A DNA stretch of 64,000 nt from Fusobacteriaceae bacterium (GCA_031272775.1 JAISTB010000009.1:62001-126000), one strand, 5' to 3'. Counted from the stretch's first letter, positions 53,554-62,910 are shown. Translations and numbers: made by a program. The notes: generated by a model from the letters alone, not told the origin.

Positions 53554-54486
53554 TTATCGGAGCAGATCGCCCTGTTTCAGGAATCTGCCGTTGACCAGGT
53601 CAGCCCCCGTCATTTTTTTCTTGTTTTCCGGTCCGGCCGCCGTAATGAGTACGGCGCCGTTTCCGCATCTGACCACGGGCCCGGCCTTTTTCACGACGCC
53701 CGTGACTTCGCCGGGAACGCCGCCCGCCGTCTGTCCCTCGTATTCCCGGACGGCGGCGATTTTGAGAATCTTGCCGTTTACGGTGGCAAAGGCCCCCGGC
53801 TGGGGATCCATGCCTCTGACGAAGTTGAAGATCTCCCGCGCGCCTTTGTTCCAGTCGATCCGCAGATCTTCCTTCCCGTAGGGCTTCACATACGTGGCGA
53901 GGGCCTCGTCCTGCTTTACGACCCGGACTTCCCCCTTTGCGATCTGATCCACGGCCCGGATCAGGGTCTGAGCCCCGAGTATCGCCAGTTTATCATGAAG
54001 GGAGGCGTAATTGTCGCTTTCCTCAATGGGGATTTTCTCCTGCAGGATCATGTCGCCCGCGTCAAGACGCTCGGCGATATACATAATCGTCACGCCCGTC
54101 TCGCTTTCCCCCGCGACGAGGGCCCCGTGTATGGGCGCGGCCCCTCTCAGTTTCGGCAGCAGCGATGAGTGGACGTTGACCGTCCCCAGCGGCGGGATCG
54201 TGAAGAGTTCCGGCGGCAGCAATTTTCCGTAGGCCACGACTACCATGAGGTCGGGCTTGAGCTCCCGGACTTTTTCGATCAATGTCGGATCTTTGAGCTT
54301 TTCAGGCTGGAGAACCGGGATGCCCCGTTCTTCGGCGTAGATCTTGACGGGTCCCGGTATGATTTTACCGCCCCGGCTGTTGGGTTTATCGACTTTCGTA
54401 AATACCGCCGCCACGTCATGGAGCGCGTCCAGCGCCCGCAGGGACTGCAACGCGAATTCCGGCGTCCCCATAAAGAGTATTCTCAT
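53554..54486 (-). CDS. fmt: Methionyl-tRNA formyltransferase
   Basis: Formylates initiator Met-tRNA with 10-formyl-THF; 310 residues. Motifs: RILFMGTPEFAL, VVAYGKLLPPELF, the catalytic and folate-binding VNVHSSLLPKLRGAAPI, and the C-terminal OB-like domain. The ATG at 54486 has AGGTG 3-4 bases upstream; a GTG at 54492 overlaps that site and is not favoured. def, the usual neighbour, is absent. Confidence 0.92.
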   Translation of the reverse strand: MRILFMGTPEFALQSLRALDALHDVAAVFTKVDKPNSRGGKIIPGPVKIYAEERGIPVLQPEKLKDPTLIEKVRELKPDLMVVVAYGKLLPPELFTIPPLGTVNVHSSLLPKLRGAAPIHGALVAGESETGVTIMYIAERLDAGDMILQEKIPIEESDNYASLHDKLAILGAQTLIRAVDQIAKGEVRVVKQDEALATYVKPYGKEDLRIDWNKGAREIFNFVRGMDPQPGAFATVNGKILKIAAVREYEGQTAGGVPGEVTGVVKKAGPVVRCGNGAVLITAAGPENKKKMTGADLVNGRFLKQGDLLR

Positions 54487-54501
54487 ATTCACCTGCTTTT
54501 T

Positions 54502-54978
54502 TTATTTTCTCCGGATCTTTTTGTCGTTCCGTTCCGCTTCCTCGATGACTTCCACAAAGGACTGCACATCGTTGAATTCTTTGTACACGGAGGCGAAACG
54601 CACGTAGGCGACCAGATCCAGTTTCTTCAAGCGCTCCAGCACCATTTCCCCCACTTCCTTCGTGGAAATTTCCGTCCGGAGCGAATTTTGTATGGTTTTT
54701 TCGACGTCATTGACCAGAAGTTCCAGCGTCTCCCGGCTGATGTTGCGTTTGACCGTGGCGGTCATCAGACCCCTCAAAATCTTCCCGCTGTCAAATTTAT
54801 CCCGCCGTTTGTCTTTTTTCACGACATAGACGGCGTTGTCTTCGTCAACCTTTTCATAGGTTGTGAATCGTTTACCGCAAGCGACGCACTCTCTGCGCCT
54901 TTTGATGCTGAATCCTTCCATAAATGCTCTGCTGTCGATGACTTTCGTATCCTCGGCGCCGCAGTTGGGGCATTTCAT
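54502..54978 (-). CDS. nrdR: Transcriptional repressor NrdR
   Basis: A 158-residue repressor of ribonucleotide reductase genes: N-terminal zinc ribbon (MKCPNCG...ECVACGKRFTTYE) and an ATP-cone domain (VVKKDKRRDKFDSGKILRGL) that senses ATP/dATP. It binds NrdR boxes upstream of nrd operons, none of which lie in this window. It begins 27 bases after the PTS IIA-like gene. Confidence 0.94.
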   Translation of the reverse strand: MKCPNCGAEDTKVIDSRAFMEGFSIKRRRECVACGKRFTTYEKVDEDNAVYVVKKDKRRDKFDSGKILRGLMTATVKRNISRETLELLVNDVEKTIQNSLRTEISTKEVGEMVLERLKKLDLVAYVRFASVYKEFNDVQSFVEVIEEAERNDKKIRRK

Positions 54979-55005
54979 CCGATCACCTCCTCAGATCATC
55001 GGCGT

Positions 55006-55479
55006 TTACGCGGACTCCCTTTTTCCGATACAGGCAATGACTTCCGCCGCCGTTTTGCAGGCCAGCAGCTCCTTGCGGAACGTAACTTCACGGATCAGGC
55101 GCGAAATCCGCGCGAGGACCTTGAGGTACGTCTGGCTGTCCCTGGTCGGGGAGGCAAAGACGAAGAAAATGTTGACGTCTTCGTTGTCAATGGATTTGAA
55201 ATTGATCTTGCTGTCGCTGATTCCGAAGGCAATCGTCAGTCCTTTGATCACATCGGTTTTCGCGTGGGGCACCGCGACGCCCTTGCCGATCCCGGTGCTG
55301 CCCAATTTTTCCCGGTAGACGAGGGCCTTGTGCACGACGTTCCGGTTGTCTCCGATATTGTCGGACTTGGCCAGCAGATCCGACAGTTCCTCCAATACCT
55401 GGGCTTTGTCCGTGGATTTCAAGTGCAGGTCGATCAAATCCTCCGTCAGGTAATCTGTTATTTTCACAATGTCAATCAT
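55006..55479 (-). CDS. PTS IIA domain protein, PtsN/fructose type
   Basis: A 157-residue stand-alone EIIA domain. The phosphorylated histidine is in GVAVPHAKTD near residue 69, after YREKLGSTGIGKG, and the end is typical (KVLARISRLIREVTFRKEL). No EIIB or EIIC gene is adjacent, so a regulatory PtsN-like role is more likely than sugar uptake. Its start overlaps the recO end by 8 bases. Confidence 0.85.
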   Translation of the reverse strand: MIDIVKITDYLTEDLIDLHLKSTDKAQVLEELSDLLAKSDNIGDNRNVVHKALVYREKLGSTGIGKGVAVPHAKTDVIKGLTIAFGISDSKINFKSIDNEDVNIFFVFASPTRDSQTYLKVLARISRLIREVTFRKELLACKTAAEVIACIGKRESA

Positions 55480-56197
55480 ATTGTCCCCCTATCAAATAAT
55501 TTTGAAACTGTAAGTTGATCCCCAGATGATAGTTGATGTATTTTTCATAAAGACCGATGACTTCCCCGATATCTTTTATTTCCGTTTTCGCTTCGTCCGA
55601 GACCAGTTCCTTTGTCCGGCCTCCATTCAGTTTATCCAATATTTGCCTCGCGCCCGCGCCTGTAAATATACAACTTTCATCACTTTTTTCCTTTGTGAAG
55701 GCCGAACGGGCCAGGGAAAGGTAGTCCCCTTTTTTCTCCGTATCCACACGGAAGCCCTCTTCTCCGATGACCCTATGGAGATACCAGAGCAGGAGCAAAC
55801 GCTCCAGTCTTCTGTCGCTCTCTGTCTTCAGACGATCCAGCGTCTTGCGCGTCAAGTCGTAGAGTCTGTGGTTTTTTTCTCCGGTAAGGGGAAACCTGTT
55901 GAGGATGGCCAGCAGGCAAAGGGCTGTTTCAAAGCTGTCGCTCCGCTCACGGATCGCCCCGTAGGAGTCGATCAGCGTAAATCGCAGCAGACCGAAGCCC
56001 CCGGCTTTTTTCCGGAGGGCAAATTCCGAACGGCTGAGCATGTCGGCGGCCGGTAAATCCCGCTTCCGGCTCTTCCGTATTCCCGGGACCGTCAAGGTCA
56101 GTTTTCCGTATTCTCCGGTAAAGACGTCAAGAATCCGGTCCGCTTCCCCGAAATCCCTTTTGTTAATTACGATGCCCTCGCACAGCGTCTCGATCAT
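55472..56197 (-). CDS. recO: DNA repair protein RecO
   Basis: A 241-residue RecO that loads RecA with RecR and anneals DNA. The N-terminal OB fold is clear (EGIVINKRDFGEADRILDVFTGEYGKLTLTVPG, shown by its positions 7-39), as is the helical part. The four-cysteine zinc finger found in many RecO proteins is absent; only isolated cysteines remain. Its start overlaps the lolA-like stop by 4 bases. Confidence 0.86.
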   Translation of the reverse strand: MIETLCEGIVINKRDFGEADRILDVFTGEYGKLTLTVPGIRKSRKRDLPAADMLSRSEFALRKKAGGFGLLRFTLIDSYGAIRERSDSFETALCLLAILNRFPLTGEKNHRLYDLTRKTLDRLKTESDRRLERLLLLWYLHRVIGEEGFRVDTEKKGDYLSLARSAFTKEKSDESCIFTGAGARQILDKLNGGRTKELVSDEAKTEIKDIGEVIGLYEKYINYHLGINLQFQNYLIGGQYD

Positions 56198-56886
56198 TCT
56201 TCGGTCGAAAACTCCTTTTCGTCAAATTTCGGATCCGTCTTTACGCTGGTGATTTTGATTTCTCCGACGGTCGCGGTCTTTTCCAGCACCGTGAAGCGCA
56301 AGGGGAAAAGATAGCCGTCGCAGAGCGTGTAGCCGGAAAATTGAATCGTCGTTTTCTCTCCCAACTTTACGCCCTTCAGCTTGCCCGCGTAATATTCCTT
56401 CCGAAACGCGGCGTCTTCCTTCTCCATCCGGAAGATGTAGCGCAGAATGTCGATGATCTTGTCCTCGCCCTCGGGGATGGTTTCGACCTTTTTCTGCTTG
56501 AAAAGCGGAAGCCAGGTAAGTTTTTTTCCTTTGCTGTAGACGTAGAGCTCTCCCTTGTTGAGTTCGGGCGTCAGCATTTCCTTACGGACGCTGTCGGGAA
56601 GCTTGTATTTGATCACATAGGTCGAAGTGTTTTCGCTTTTGTTGGTCCGGATCGTCTCGCTGACCTGGAGTTCGAGGGTCTTGATGGCGGAGATCCGTTT
56701 GGCAGGCTCTCCCTGTGTTTCGGCCCCTCTCACGGCAAGCCCTTCCGCCAGGAGACAGAGGAACAAAAGACAAAGGGTAAGCCATTTAACGCCGCGTCGC
56801 GGGTCTTGTCCGGTTTGCGGGTCTTGCGGGAGCCGGTTGGGCCGGTCTTTGCTCGGCCGGTCGGGCTTCGGGCGGTTTCGCTTCAT
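56194..56886 (-). CDS. LolA-like outer-membrane lipoprotein-sorting family protein, overlapping mreC
   Basis: A 230-residue protein with an unusual N-terminus: about 32 basic, proline-rich residues, then a hydrophobic signal (WLTLCLLFLCLLAEGLA) and a LolA/LolB-like beta domain (TYVIKYKLPDSVRKEMLTP, GELYVYSKGKKLTWLPLF). It probably acts in the periplasm on lipoproteins or lipids. The chosen ATG at 56886 has GAGGAGG 9 bases upstream and lies inside mreC, so 101 bases are read in two frames. A TTG at 56913 is possible but itself overlaps the ribosome site. Confidence 0.72.
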   Translation of the reverse strand: MKRNRPKPDRPSKDRPNRLPQDPQTGQDPRRGVKWLTLCLLFLCLLAEGLAVRGAETQGEPAKRISAIKTLELQVSETIRTNKSENTSTYVIKYKLPDSVRKEMLTPELNKGELYVYSKGKKLTWLPLFKQKKVETIPEGEDKIIDILRYIFRMEKEDAAFRKEYYAGKLKGVKLGEKTTIQFSGYTLCDGYLFPLRFTVLEKTATVGEIKITSVKTDPKFDEKEFSTEE

Positions 56887-57709
56887 CCTGTGGCGCCTCC
56901 TCTTTTTCTTCAAGGATCATGATCAGAACCTCGTTCAGGTTGACAAGGTCAATGTCCGATTTGACCTTGATGCTGCGGAAGATTTCATTCTCGTTTTCGT
57001 TGATTTCCGTGACGGTCCCCACGTAAAGTCCCTTGGGGTAAATGTCGCTGATTCCCGAGGTATAGACTTTCTCGCCGACGGCGATGGCGTCCTGAAACGT
57101 GTTGGGCTCAAAATAGAGGTTGCCGTTTTCCTCGTCGCTGCCCCGGAGGATGCCGAGACTGCCGTTTTCGGTGCGGACGCTGATGCTGTATTTCTCGCCG
57201 GTCAGCATATCGACGACGCCGTAATCGGCGTAGACTTCCCGAATTTTTCCGATGACGCTCGTGTCGGCAAAGACGATCATGTCCTTGCGGATGCCGGCTT
57301 TTTCTCCGAGATCGATGAAAAAGCGCTCGTAGAGATTGTTGGGGCTGCGAAAATTGACCTTGGCCACCTTAAATATTCGATTTTCCGCGGGTCTCATTTG
57401 CAGCAGCCGCTTGAGTCGCTCATTTTCCTGGAGCAACTCCCGGTTGAACTCCGTCATCATGGCGATCTTGGCGTTTTCGGTCCTGAGCGCGCTGTTTTCC
57501 TTGACGATCTCCTTGTAGTTCAGGATGGAGCGGGCCGTCTCTTTGATGAAGACGCCGCCCTCATAGATGACTTTCTGGATCGGGAAAAAGAAATTGCTGA
57601 GGTTGCCGGTCACATAGAGAAAAGCGCCCCGGAACAGGAACAAAAGCAGGAGAATCCCGATGATAATCAATGAGGATTTCTGGGTTTTCGCCCTTTCCCG
57701 GATAATCAT
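56786..57709 (-). CDS. mreC: Rod shape-determining protein MreC
   Basis: A 307-residue cell-shape protein linking the MreB cytoskeleton to wall synthesis: one N-terminal membrane helix (SLIIIGILLLLFLFRGAF), a coiled coil (about 65-105), and the periplasmic beta domains (FFIDLGEKAGIRKDMIVF, VYTSGISDIYPKGLYVGTV). The C-terminal 40 residues are rich in Pro, Ala and Arg; the DNA encoding them also holds the start of the next gene. mreB and mreD are not in the window. Confidence 0.9.
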   Translation of the reverse strand: MIIRERAKTQKSSLIIIGILLLLFLFRGAFLYVTGNLSNFFFPIQKVIYEGGVFIKETARSILNYKEIVKENSALRTENAKIAMMTEFNRELLQENERLKRLLQMRPAENRIFKVAKVNFRSPNNLYERFFIDLGEKAGIRKDMIVFADTSVIGKIREVYADYGVVDMLTGEKYSISVRTENGSLGILRGSDEENGNLYFEPNTFQDAIAVGEKVYTSGISDIYPKGLYVGTVTEINENENEIFRSIKVKSDIDLVNLNEVLIMILEEKEEAPQDEAKPPEARPAEQRPAQPAPARPANRTRPATRR

Positions 57710-58818
57710 CCCGCCAGTCCCCGGATCATTTCCAGAATCAGACGCGCCGTGTCGACGATGTCCTTTTGCTCGATATATTCCTCCGTCGTATGGACCTTGC
57801 TCATGCCCGTCGACAGATTGATGGCGGAAAAGCCTTTACCGTTGTAAATATTGGCGTCGCTCCCGCCCCCGCCCGCTTCGACGACGCAGGGGATCCCGAG
57901 ATTGGCGCAGGCCTCCCGGACGGGTTTCAGAATTTCGGCGTCGGCCGGAAAATCAAAGCCCGCATAGCTTTTGACGACGTCGTTTTCAAAAATGGCGCCG
58001 TATTTTTCCGCGGTCCGCCGGAAAATTTCCCCGGTCTCCGCGAGAAGCGCGTCCAGCTTTTCGGCCGAAAAACTCCTGGCCTCGTATTTCATGCTGACTT
58101 CGGGCATAACGATGTTTGCCGCCTCGCCGCCCCGTACGATTCCGATGTTGGCCGTCGTGTCGGCGTCGATACGCCCGAGTTTGATCTGCGTGATCGCGTG
58201 GGCGGCCACGGTCAGGGCGTTGATCCCCGTTTCGGGGGCCAGCCCCGCGTGGGCGGCCTTTCCGATGATCCTGATCCAGCCGTTGGCGGAATTGGGCGCT
58301 TTCGTCACAGCGACGCCGGGTTTCCCCGCCGAATCCAGCACATAGACAAATTCCGGCGCGTATTTTTCTATCGCGAAGTGTTTCGCGCCCAAAAGACCGA
58401 TCTCTTCGCCGATGGAAAAGGCCAGCACAATGTCCGGGCGCTCGAGTTCATTCTCGAGAAGGACCTGCGCCGTTTCCAGCATGGCCGCGATCCCCGACTT
58501 GTCGTCTCCGCCCAGGATGGACGTCCCGTCTGTCCGGATCACGCCCGCTTCCTCCACGGGCATAATCGTCTCACAGGGAACGACCGTATCCATATGGGCC
58601 GTAAACATCACCGCCCTCTTGCCGTTTCCGGGGATGAAGGCCGTGATGTTGCCGCAGTCGCCGCCTTCGGCGACGCCCGCCTCGTCTTCAGTTACCGTAA
58701 CGCCCATTTCCTGCAATGTCTCTATCAAATACTCCCCGACGCGCCGTTCGTGCAATGAGGGGGAGGGGATCTTCACGAGGTCCAGAAATCGCCCGATCAA
58801 TCTTTTTTCGTTTACCAT
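57706..58818 (-). CDS. M20-family metallopeptidase, PepT/tripeptidase-like
   Basis: A 370-residue dizinc peptidase: metal motifs MFTAHMDTVVP, ILGGDDKSGIAAML and the catalytic FSIGEEIGLLGAKHF; GKAAHAGLAPETGINA belongs to the dimerisation lid, and GGGGSDANIYNGKG carries a further ligand. It probably hydrolyses small peptides, fitting an amino-acid fermenter. It is the first gene of the long run ending at 45411; its stop overlaps the mreC start by 4 bases. Confidence 0.88.
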   Translation of the reverse strand: MVNEKRLIGRFLDLVKIPSPSLHERRVGEYLIETLQEMGVTVTEDEAGVAEGGDCGNITAFIPGNGKRAVMFTAHMDTVVPCETIMPVEEAGVIRTDGTSILGGDDKSGIAAMLETAQVLLENELERPDIVLAFSIGEEIGLLGAKHFAIEKYAPEFVYVLDSAGKPGVAVTKAPNSANGWIRIIGKAAHAGLAPETGINALTVAAHAITQIKLGRIDADTTANIGIVRGGEAANIVMPEVSMKYEARSFSAEKLDALLAETGEIFRRTAEKYGAIFENDVVKSYAGFDFPADAEILKPVREACANLGIPCVVEAGGGGSDANIYNGKGFSAINLSTGMSKVHTTEEYIEQKDIVDTARLILEMIRGLAG

Positions 58819-58901
58819 TTCCGCTCCTTATGCTTGTTTCCGTTGATTCAGTATCAAAATTTTACTATGTTTCCGAAAAAAAATGTTTCCTGTCTGTACT
58901 T

Positions 58902-58930
58902 ATTATACTACCTTTTTGGATTTTCTGCAA
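58902..58930 (-). promoter_or_regulatory. Predicted sigma-70 promoter of the pepT-like/mreC long operon
   Basis: Minus strand: TTGCAG at 58925-58930 and TATAAT at 58902-58907, 17 bases apart. The leader is about 75 bases. Confidence 0.65.
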
Positions 58931-58981
58931 TAAACAATATACAAAAACTGTTTTCCGGATATGTCCGGCAGGGATAAGGAT

Positions 58982-59019
58982 AAAAATTCAGGAATATTTT
59001 GAAAATATTCCTGAATTTT
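58982..59019 (-). terminator. Long AT-rich terminator hairpin after fba
   Basis: Perfect inverted repeat: 18-base arms at 58983-59000 and 59002-59019 around a single G. On the minus strand the arm runs into TTTTTATCC, 27 bases after the fba stop. Confidence 0.65.
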
Positions 59020-59045
59020 CGTTATTTTTTATCATTTTACTCTGT

Positions 59046-60026
59046 TTATTTCGTCGCTTTCGTATAAGCCCCTTCGGACCCGAAGATGTTCGCGATTTTT
59101 TCCTTGTAATAGGCCTTCATCTCTTCCCTGGCGGGGCCGAGATATTTCCGGGGGTCGAATTCCTTGGGATCCGTCGCGAAGACTTTCCGGATCATGGCCG
59201 TAAAGCAGAGTCTGCCGTCGGTGTCGACGTTGATCTTGGCCACGGCCGATTTTGTCGCGAGACGCAGCTGCTCATCGGGAATGCCGATGGCGTCTTTGAT
59301 CTGACCGCCGTATGCTTTGATCATCTCCGTATATTTTGCGGGAACAGCCGAAGAGCCGTGCAAGACGATCGGGAAGCCCGGGATCTTCTTTTCCACTTCG
59401 GCGAGGATGTCGAGCCGGAGTTTGGGATCTTCGCCCGGTTTGAATTTGTGCGCGCCGTGGGAGGTCCCGATGGCGATGGCCAGGGAATCCACGTTTGTCC
59501 GTTTCACGAATTCCTCCACTTCCTCGGGCTTCGTATAAGTGGATTTTTCCGCCTTCACATTGTCCTCTATGCCCGCGAGAACGCCCAATTCCCCTTCGAC
59601 GACGACGCCTCTGCCGTGGGCGTAGGCCACGACCTCAGCCGTCAGCTTGGCGTTGGTATCAAAATCGTGGTGGGACCCGTCGATCATGACCGAGGAAAAT
59701 CCCGCGTCGATACAGGTCTTGATGACCTCAAGGCTTTCGCCGTGATCGAGGTGCAGCGCGATGGGAATGTCCGAGCCCTTGGCCCGGGCGATATCCACGG
59801 CGGCCTTGCCCAACAGGGGCACAACCTCTTTGCCCATATACTTCAAAGCGCCCTCGGAGCATTGCAGAATGACCGGCGATCCCATTTCCGCGCAGGCGCC
59901 CGTAATGGCCTGCATCATCTCCATATCGTTGAAATTGAAAGCCGGTACCGCAAAGCCGTTCTTGTTTGCCCGTTCAAACATCTCTTTTGTCGTAGAAAGT
60001 CCAAGTTCCTGATAGGTATAAGCCAT
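59046..60026 (-). CDS. fba: Fructose-bisphosphate aldolase, class II
   Basis: Zinc-dependent glycolytic aldolase of 326 residues. Metal and substrate motifs: IALHLDHGESLEVIK, VMIDGSHHDFDTNAKL, GVVVEGELGVLAG, LAIAIGTSHGAHKF and FPIVLHGSSAVPAKY. The ATG at 60026 follows AGGAGG by 5 bases. It belongs to the GatY/KbaY-like class II branch common in anaerobes. It lies after the small membrane-protein gene. Confidence 0.92.
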   Translation of the reverse strand: MAYTYQELGLSTTKEMFERANKNGFAVPAFNFNDMEMMQAITGACAEMGSPVILQCSEGALKYMGKEVVPLLGKAAVDIARAKGSDIPIALHLDHGESLEVIKTCIDAGFSSVMIDGSHHDFDTNAKLTAEVVAYAHGRGVVVEGELGVLAGIEDNVKAEKSTYTKPEEVEEFVKRTNVDSLAIAIGTSHGAHKFKPGEDPKLRLDILAEVEKKIPGFPIVLHGSSAVPAKYTEMIKAYGGQIKDAIGIPDEQLRLATKSAVAKINVDTDGRLCFTAMIRKVFATDPKEFDPRKYLGPAREEMKAYYKEKIANIFGSEGAYTKATK

Positions 60027-60062
60027 CACAACCTCCTTCGTTTCCTTTTAAAATAAAAATAT

Positions 60063-60554
60063 TTATTCCGCGCTGAATTTGCGCTTTGTTTCGCTCAGAA
60101 TATACCGCATAAAGGCTTTGAGCCGCATCCGACGCCGGATCAGCGTCAAGGCCTCAGGCAGCATTTCCATGACCGTCGTGATCAGCGTCAGGGTTTTTCC
60201 CCGCCTGCCTCCGAACCAGCTGGCCGTGGCAGCCGCCCAGGAAAGGGCGACGCAGGAGACCAGACGCAGGAAAAGCGACGCGCCCCGCAGGAGACCTTCC
60301 CAAGTAACGAACCAATTGCCGGGGAAAGGAAGCGTCGCCGCCACTTTTCCTTCCCGGACCATGAGCACGTTTATGGCGCAGGCGACGCCGTACACGAGGA
60401 AAAACATCCGCGTCCGCCGAAAATTCTCTTTGAGTTTCCGGTTCCGGAAAATATTCAGCAAAAGCGCCGCCGCGAAGATGCCCGCGAGGATACGCAGGTC
60501 GCCGGTCAACGCGTTTGCGAGAAAAAGAATCACAACGCTACTTTTGAATAACAT
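60063..60554 (-). CDS. Small polytopic membrane protein, EcfT-like
   Basis: A 163-residue protein with about three to four hydrophobic segments and an arginine-rich C-terminus (TLIRRRMRLKAFMRYI, KRKFSAE). The segment LLRGASLFLRLVSCVALSWA recalls the T component of ECF transporters, but the protein is shorter and lacks clear paired Ala-Arg-Gly coupling motifs, so the match is weak. The ATG at 60554 overlaps the serS end by 17 bases. Function unknown. Confidence 0.55.
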   Translation of the reverse strand: MLFKSSVVILFLANALTGDLRILAGIFAAALLLNIFRNRKLKENFRRTRMFFLVYGVACAINVLMVREGKVAATLPFPGNWFVTWEGLLRGASLFLRLVSCVALSWAAATASWFGGRRGKTLTLITTVMEMLPEALTLIRRRMRLKAFMRYILSETKRKFSAE

Positions 60555-61815
60555 CAATGCCGCCCATATAGGGGACGAGGGCCTTGGGGATTTCGACGGA
60601 CCCGTCTTCCCGCTGATAGTTTTCAAGGATCGCCACAAGCGTCCGTCCCACGGCGATGCCGGAGCCGTTCAGCGTATGGCAGAATTCGCTTTTGCCGCCG
60701 CCCGCGGCGGGCCGGTATTTGAGGCCCATGCGCCGGGCCTGGAAGTCCGTGCAGTCGGAGCAGGAGGAAATCTCCCGGTATTTGTCCTGGGAAGGCAGCC
60801 AGACTTCAAGGTCATAGGTCTTGGCCGAACTGAAGCCCATGTCGCCCGAGGACAGCTGGATCACGCGATAGGGAAGTTCCAGCCGCTGCAACACGTCTTC
60901 GGCGTTTTGCACCATTTTTTCCAGTTCGTCGTAAGAAGTTTCGGGCGTCGTGATCTTGACCATCTCCACTTTGTTGAACTGGTGAACCCGGATCATGCCC
61001 TTGACGTCCTTGCCGTAGGAGCCCGCCTCCCGCCGGAAGCAGGGGGAATAGGCCGTGTAGTATTTCGGCAGGTCTTTTTCCTGAAGGATCTCCTCCCGGT
61101 GGATGTTGGTCATGGTGATTTCCGAGGTCGAGATCAGGAACATGTCGTCTTCGGTCGTCTTGTACATGTCCTCTTCAAATTTCGGCAGTTGACCCGTCCC
61201 CTCGCAGACTTCGCGCCGGACCATAAAGGGCGTCAATTGCTCCGTATAGCCGTGTTCCGTCGTGTGCATGTCGAGCATAAAGCTCACCAGAGCCCGTTCG
61301 AGCCTCGCGCCAAGACCGGTATTCAGCACAAAACGCGCTCCCGAAAGTTTCGCGCCCCGCTCAAAGTCCAGAATTCCCAAGGCCTCGCCGATATCCCAGT
61401 GGGCTTTGGGCGTAAAGGTAAAGCTCCGGGGCGTGCCCCAGCGTCGGATTTCCACGTTGCTTTCCTCGTCGGGTCCGATGGGCGTCGATTCATGATAAAA
61501 ATTCGGGATGATCATCAGCAAATATTTTTGTTTTTCATCCACTTCGGCCAGTTTTTTGTCCAATTCTTTGATTTTTTCGGCGATGACGCCCATGGCTTTG
61601 ATCTTTTCATCGGCGTTCTGTCCGGCCTTCTTCAGTTTGGCCACTTCCTGGGATTCCACGTTGCGCGTCTGCTTCAGCGCCTCCACTTCGCCGAGGATTC
61701 CCCGCCTTTCTTCGTCCAGTTTCAGCAGTTCGTCGAGATCAAAGTTGGAATTTCTGTTTTTCAGCATCTCCCGAACCGCTTCCGTGTTTTCTCTGATGAA
61801 TTTCAATTCTAACAT
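60538..61815 (-). CDS. serS: Seryl-tRNA synthetase
   Basis: Class II synthetase of 425 residues: an N-terminal antiparallel coiled-coil arm (about 25-105) that grips the long arm of tRNA-Ser, and a catalytic core with motif 2 (YTAYSPCFRREAGSYGKD) and motif 3 (LNGSGIAVGRTLVAILEN). The ATG at 61815 follows GGAGG. It has its own promoter. No T-box or other leader structure fits in the short upstream region. Confidence 0.95.
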   Translation of the reverse strand: MLELKFIRENTEAVREMLKNRNSNFDLDELLKLDEERRGILGEVEALKQTRNVESQEVAKLKKAGQNADEKIKAMGVIAEKIKELDKKLAEVDEKQKYLLMIIPNFYHESTPIGPDEESNVEIRRWGTPRSFTFTPKAHWDIGEALGILDFERGAKLSGARFVLNTGLGARLERALVSFMLDMHTTEHGYTEQLTPFMVRREVCEGTGQLPKFEEDMYKTTEDDMFLISTSEITMTNIHREEILQEKDLPKYYTAYSPCFRREAGSYGKDVKGMIRVHQFNKVEMVKITTPETSYDELEKMVQNAEDVLQRLELPYRVIQLSSGDMGFSSAKTYDLEVWLPSQDKYREISSCSDCTDFQARRMGLKYRPAAGGGKSEFCHTLNGSGIAVGRTLVAILENYQREDGSVEIPKALVPYMGGIDVIQK

Positions 61816-61863
61816 ATTGTCCTCCAATTTCTTCCAGTCGCTTTGTTGTTCCGCTTACTCTAA

Positions 61864-61892
61864 ATAGTATCACCCGGAAAAAGCTGTGTCAA
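61864..61892 (-). promoter_or_regulatory. Predicted strong sigma-70 promoter for serS
   Basis: Minus strand: TTGACA at 61887-61892 and TACTAT at 61864-61869, 17 bases apart, only 14 bases after the lpxD stop. This separates serS from the envelope genes. Confidence 0.72.
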
Positions 61893-61905
61893 CAAGTTTT
61901 TCGTG

Positions 61906-62910
61906 TTATTTGATGGCTTTTTCCAATTCCTTGATGGTTTTCATGAGGTCGGGCAGCTTTTTCATGGCGGCCCGGATCTTGATATCTTCCCGCACAGGCA
62001 CAAGGGGATAGCCCGTCAGGATCTGCCCGTCGGGAATATTGCCCGAAACGCCGCCCCGGGCGCCGATTACGACATTGGATCCGATTTTGATGTGGCCGGC
62101 CACGCCGGTCTGCCCGGCCAGGGTCGTGTTGCTGCCGACTTCCGTACTGCCCGAGATCCCGACCTGGGCCACGATCAGACAGTTTTCGCCGATGATGTCG
62201 TTGTGGGCGATCATCACGAGATTGTCGATCTTCGTGTGCCGTTTGACGACGGTATCGCCGATGGCGCCCCGGTCCACGGTGGTATTGGCCCCGATCTCCA
62301 CATCGTCTTCGATGACGACCGCGCCGATTTGGTCGATTTTCGTATTGACGCCGTCGATCTTCACAAAGCCGAAGCCGTCTCCGCCGATGACGCAACCGGG
62401 TTGAAGCACGCAATTTTTCCCTATTTTACAGAATTCCCGTATCGTGACGCCGGGATAGATCACTGTATTTTCCCCGATCTCGACGCCCTCGCAGATGGTC
62501 ACGTTGGGGTAAACGGTCACGCGGGGACCCAGCACGACATCGTGGCCGATATAGGCCGTAGGCGCCACAACGGCAGTTTCGTCGATTTTTGCCGAACGTT
62601 CGATCCGCTCGGCGAAGGGTTTCGTCTCCCTCTTGAAAAAGGCCAGGAGTTTCGGCATCAGCGTCCGGGGGTTCTCTCCCGAGACAAGGTAGGTCTTTCC
62701 GGGGATATCCGGCAGCGGAATGTCGGGGACAAGGATCACTTTCGCCTTAGTCTCCCCCAGTTTTTTCAAGAATTTTTCCTCCGCCGCAAAGGTCACCGAG
62801 TCTTCCCGGGCTTGAAAAAAGGGGGCCAATCCCGATGTTTCACCGGGATCCGCCTCCCCCTTGACTTTGCAGTTGAGGACGGTAACGAGATCCGCTATTT
62901 GATAACGCAT
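61906..62910 (-). CDS. lpxD: UDP-3-O-acylglucosamine N-acyltransferase LpxD
   Basis: Third enzyme of lipid A synthesis; 334 residues. An N-terminal uridine-binding domain (about 1-105) is followed by a left-handed beta helix of hexapeptide repeats ([15 protein letters not shown] and similar). The catalytic histidine is in [15 protein letters not shown], and a C-terminal helix follows. It shows that the organism makes lipopolysaccharide. fabZ, lpxA and lpxB, its frequent followers, are absent here; serS follows instead. Confidence 0.92.
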   Translation of the reverse strand: MRYQIADLVTVLNCKVKGEADPGETSGLAPFFQAREDSVTFAAEEKFLKKLGETKAKVILVPDIPLPDIPGKTYLVSGENPRTLMPKLLAFFKRETKPFAERIERSAKIDETAVVAPTAYIGHDVVLGPRVTVYPNVTICEGVEIGENTVIYPGVTIREFCKIGKNCVLQPGCVIGGDGFGFVKIDGVNTKIDQIGAVVIEDDVEIGANTTVDRGAIGDTVVKRHTKIDNLVMIAHNDIIGENCLIVAQVGISGSTEVGSNTTLAGQTGVAGHIKIGSNVVIGARGGVSGNIPDGQILTGYPLVPVREDIKIRAAMKKLPDLMKTIKELEKAIK

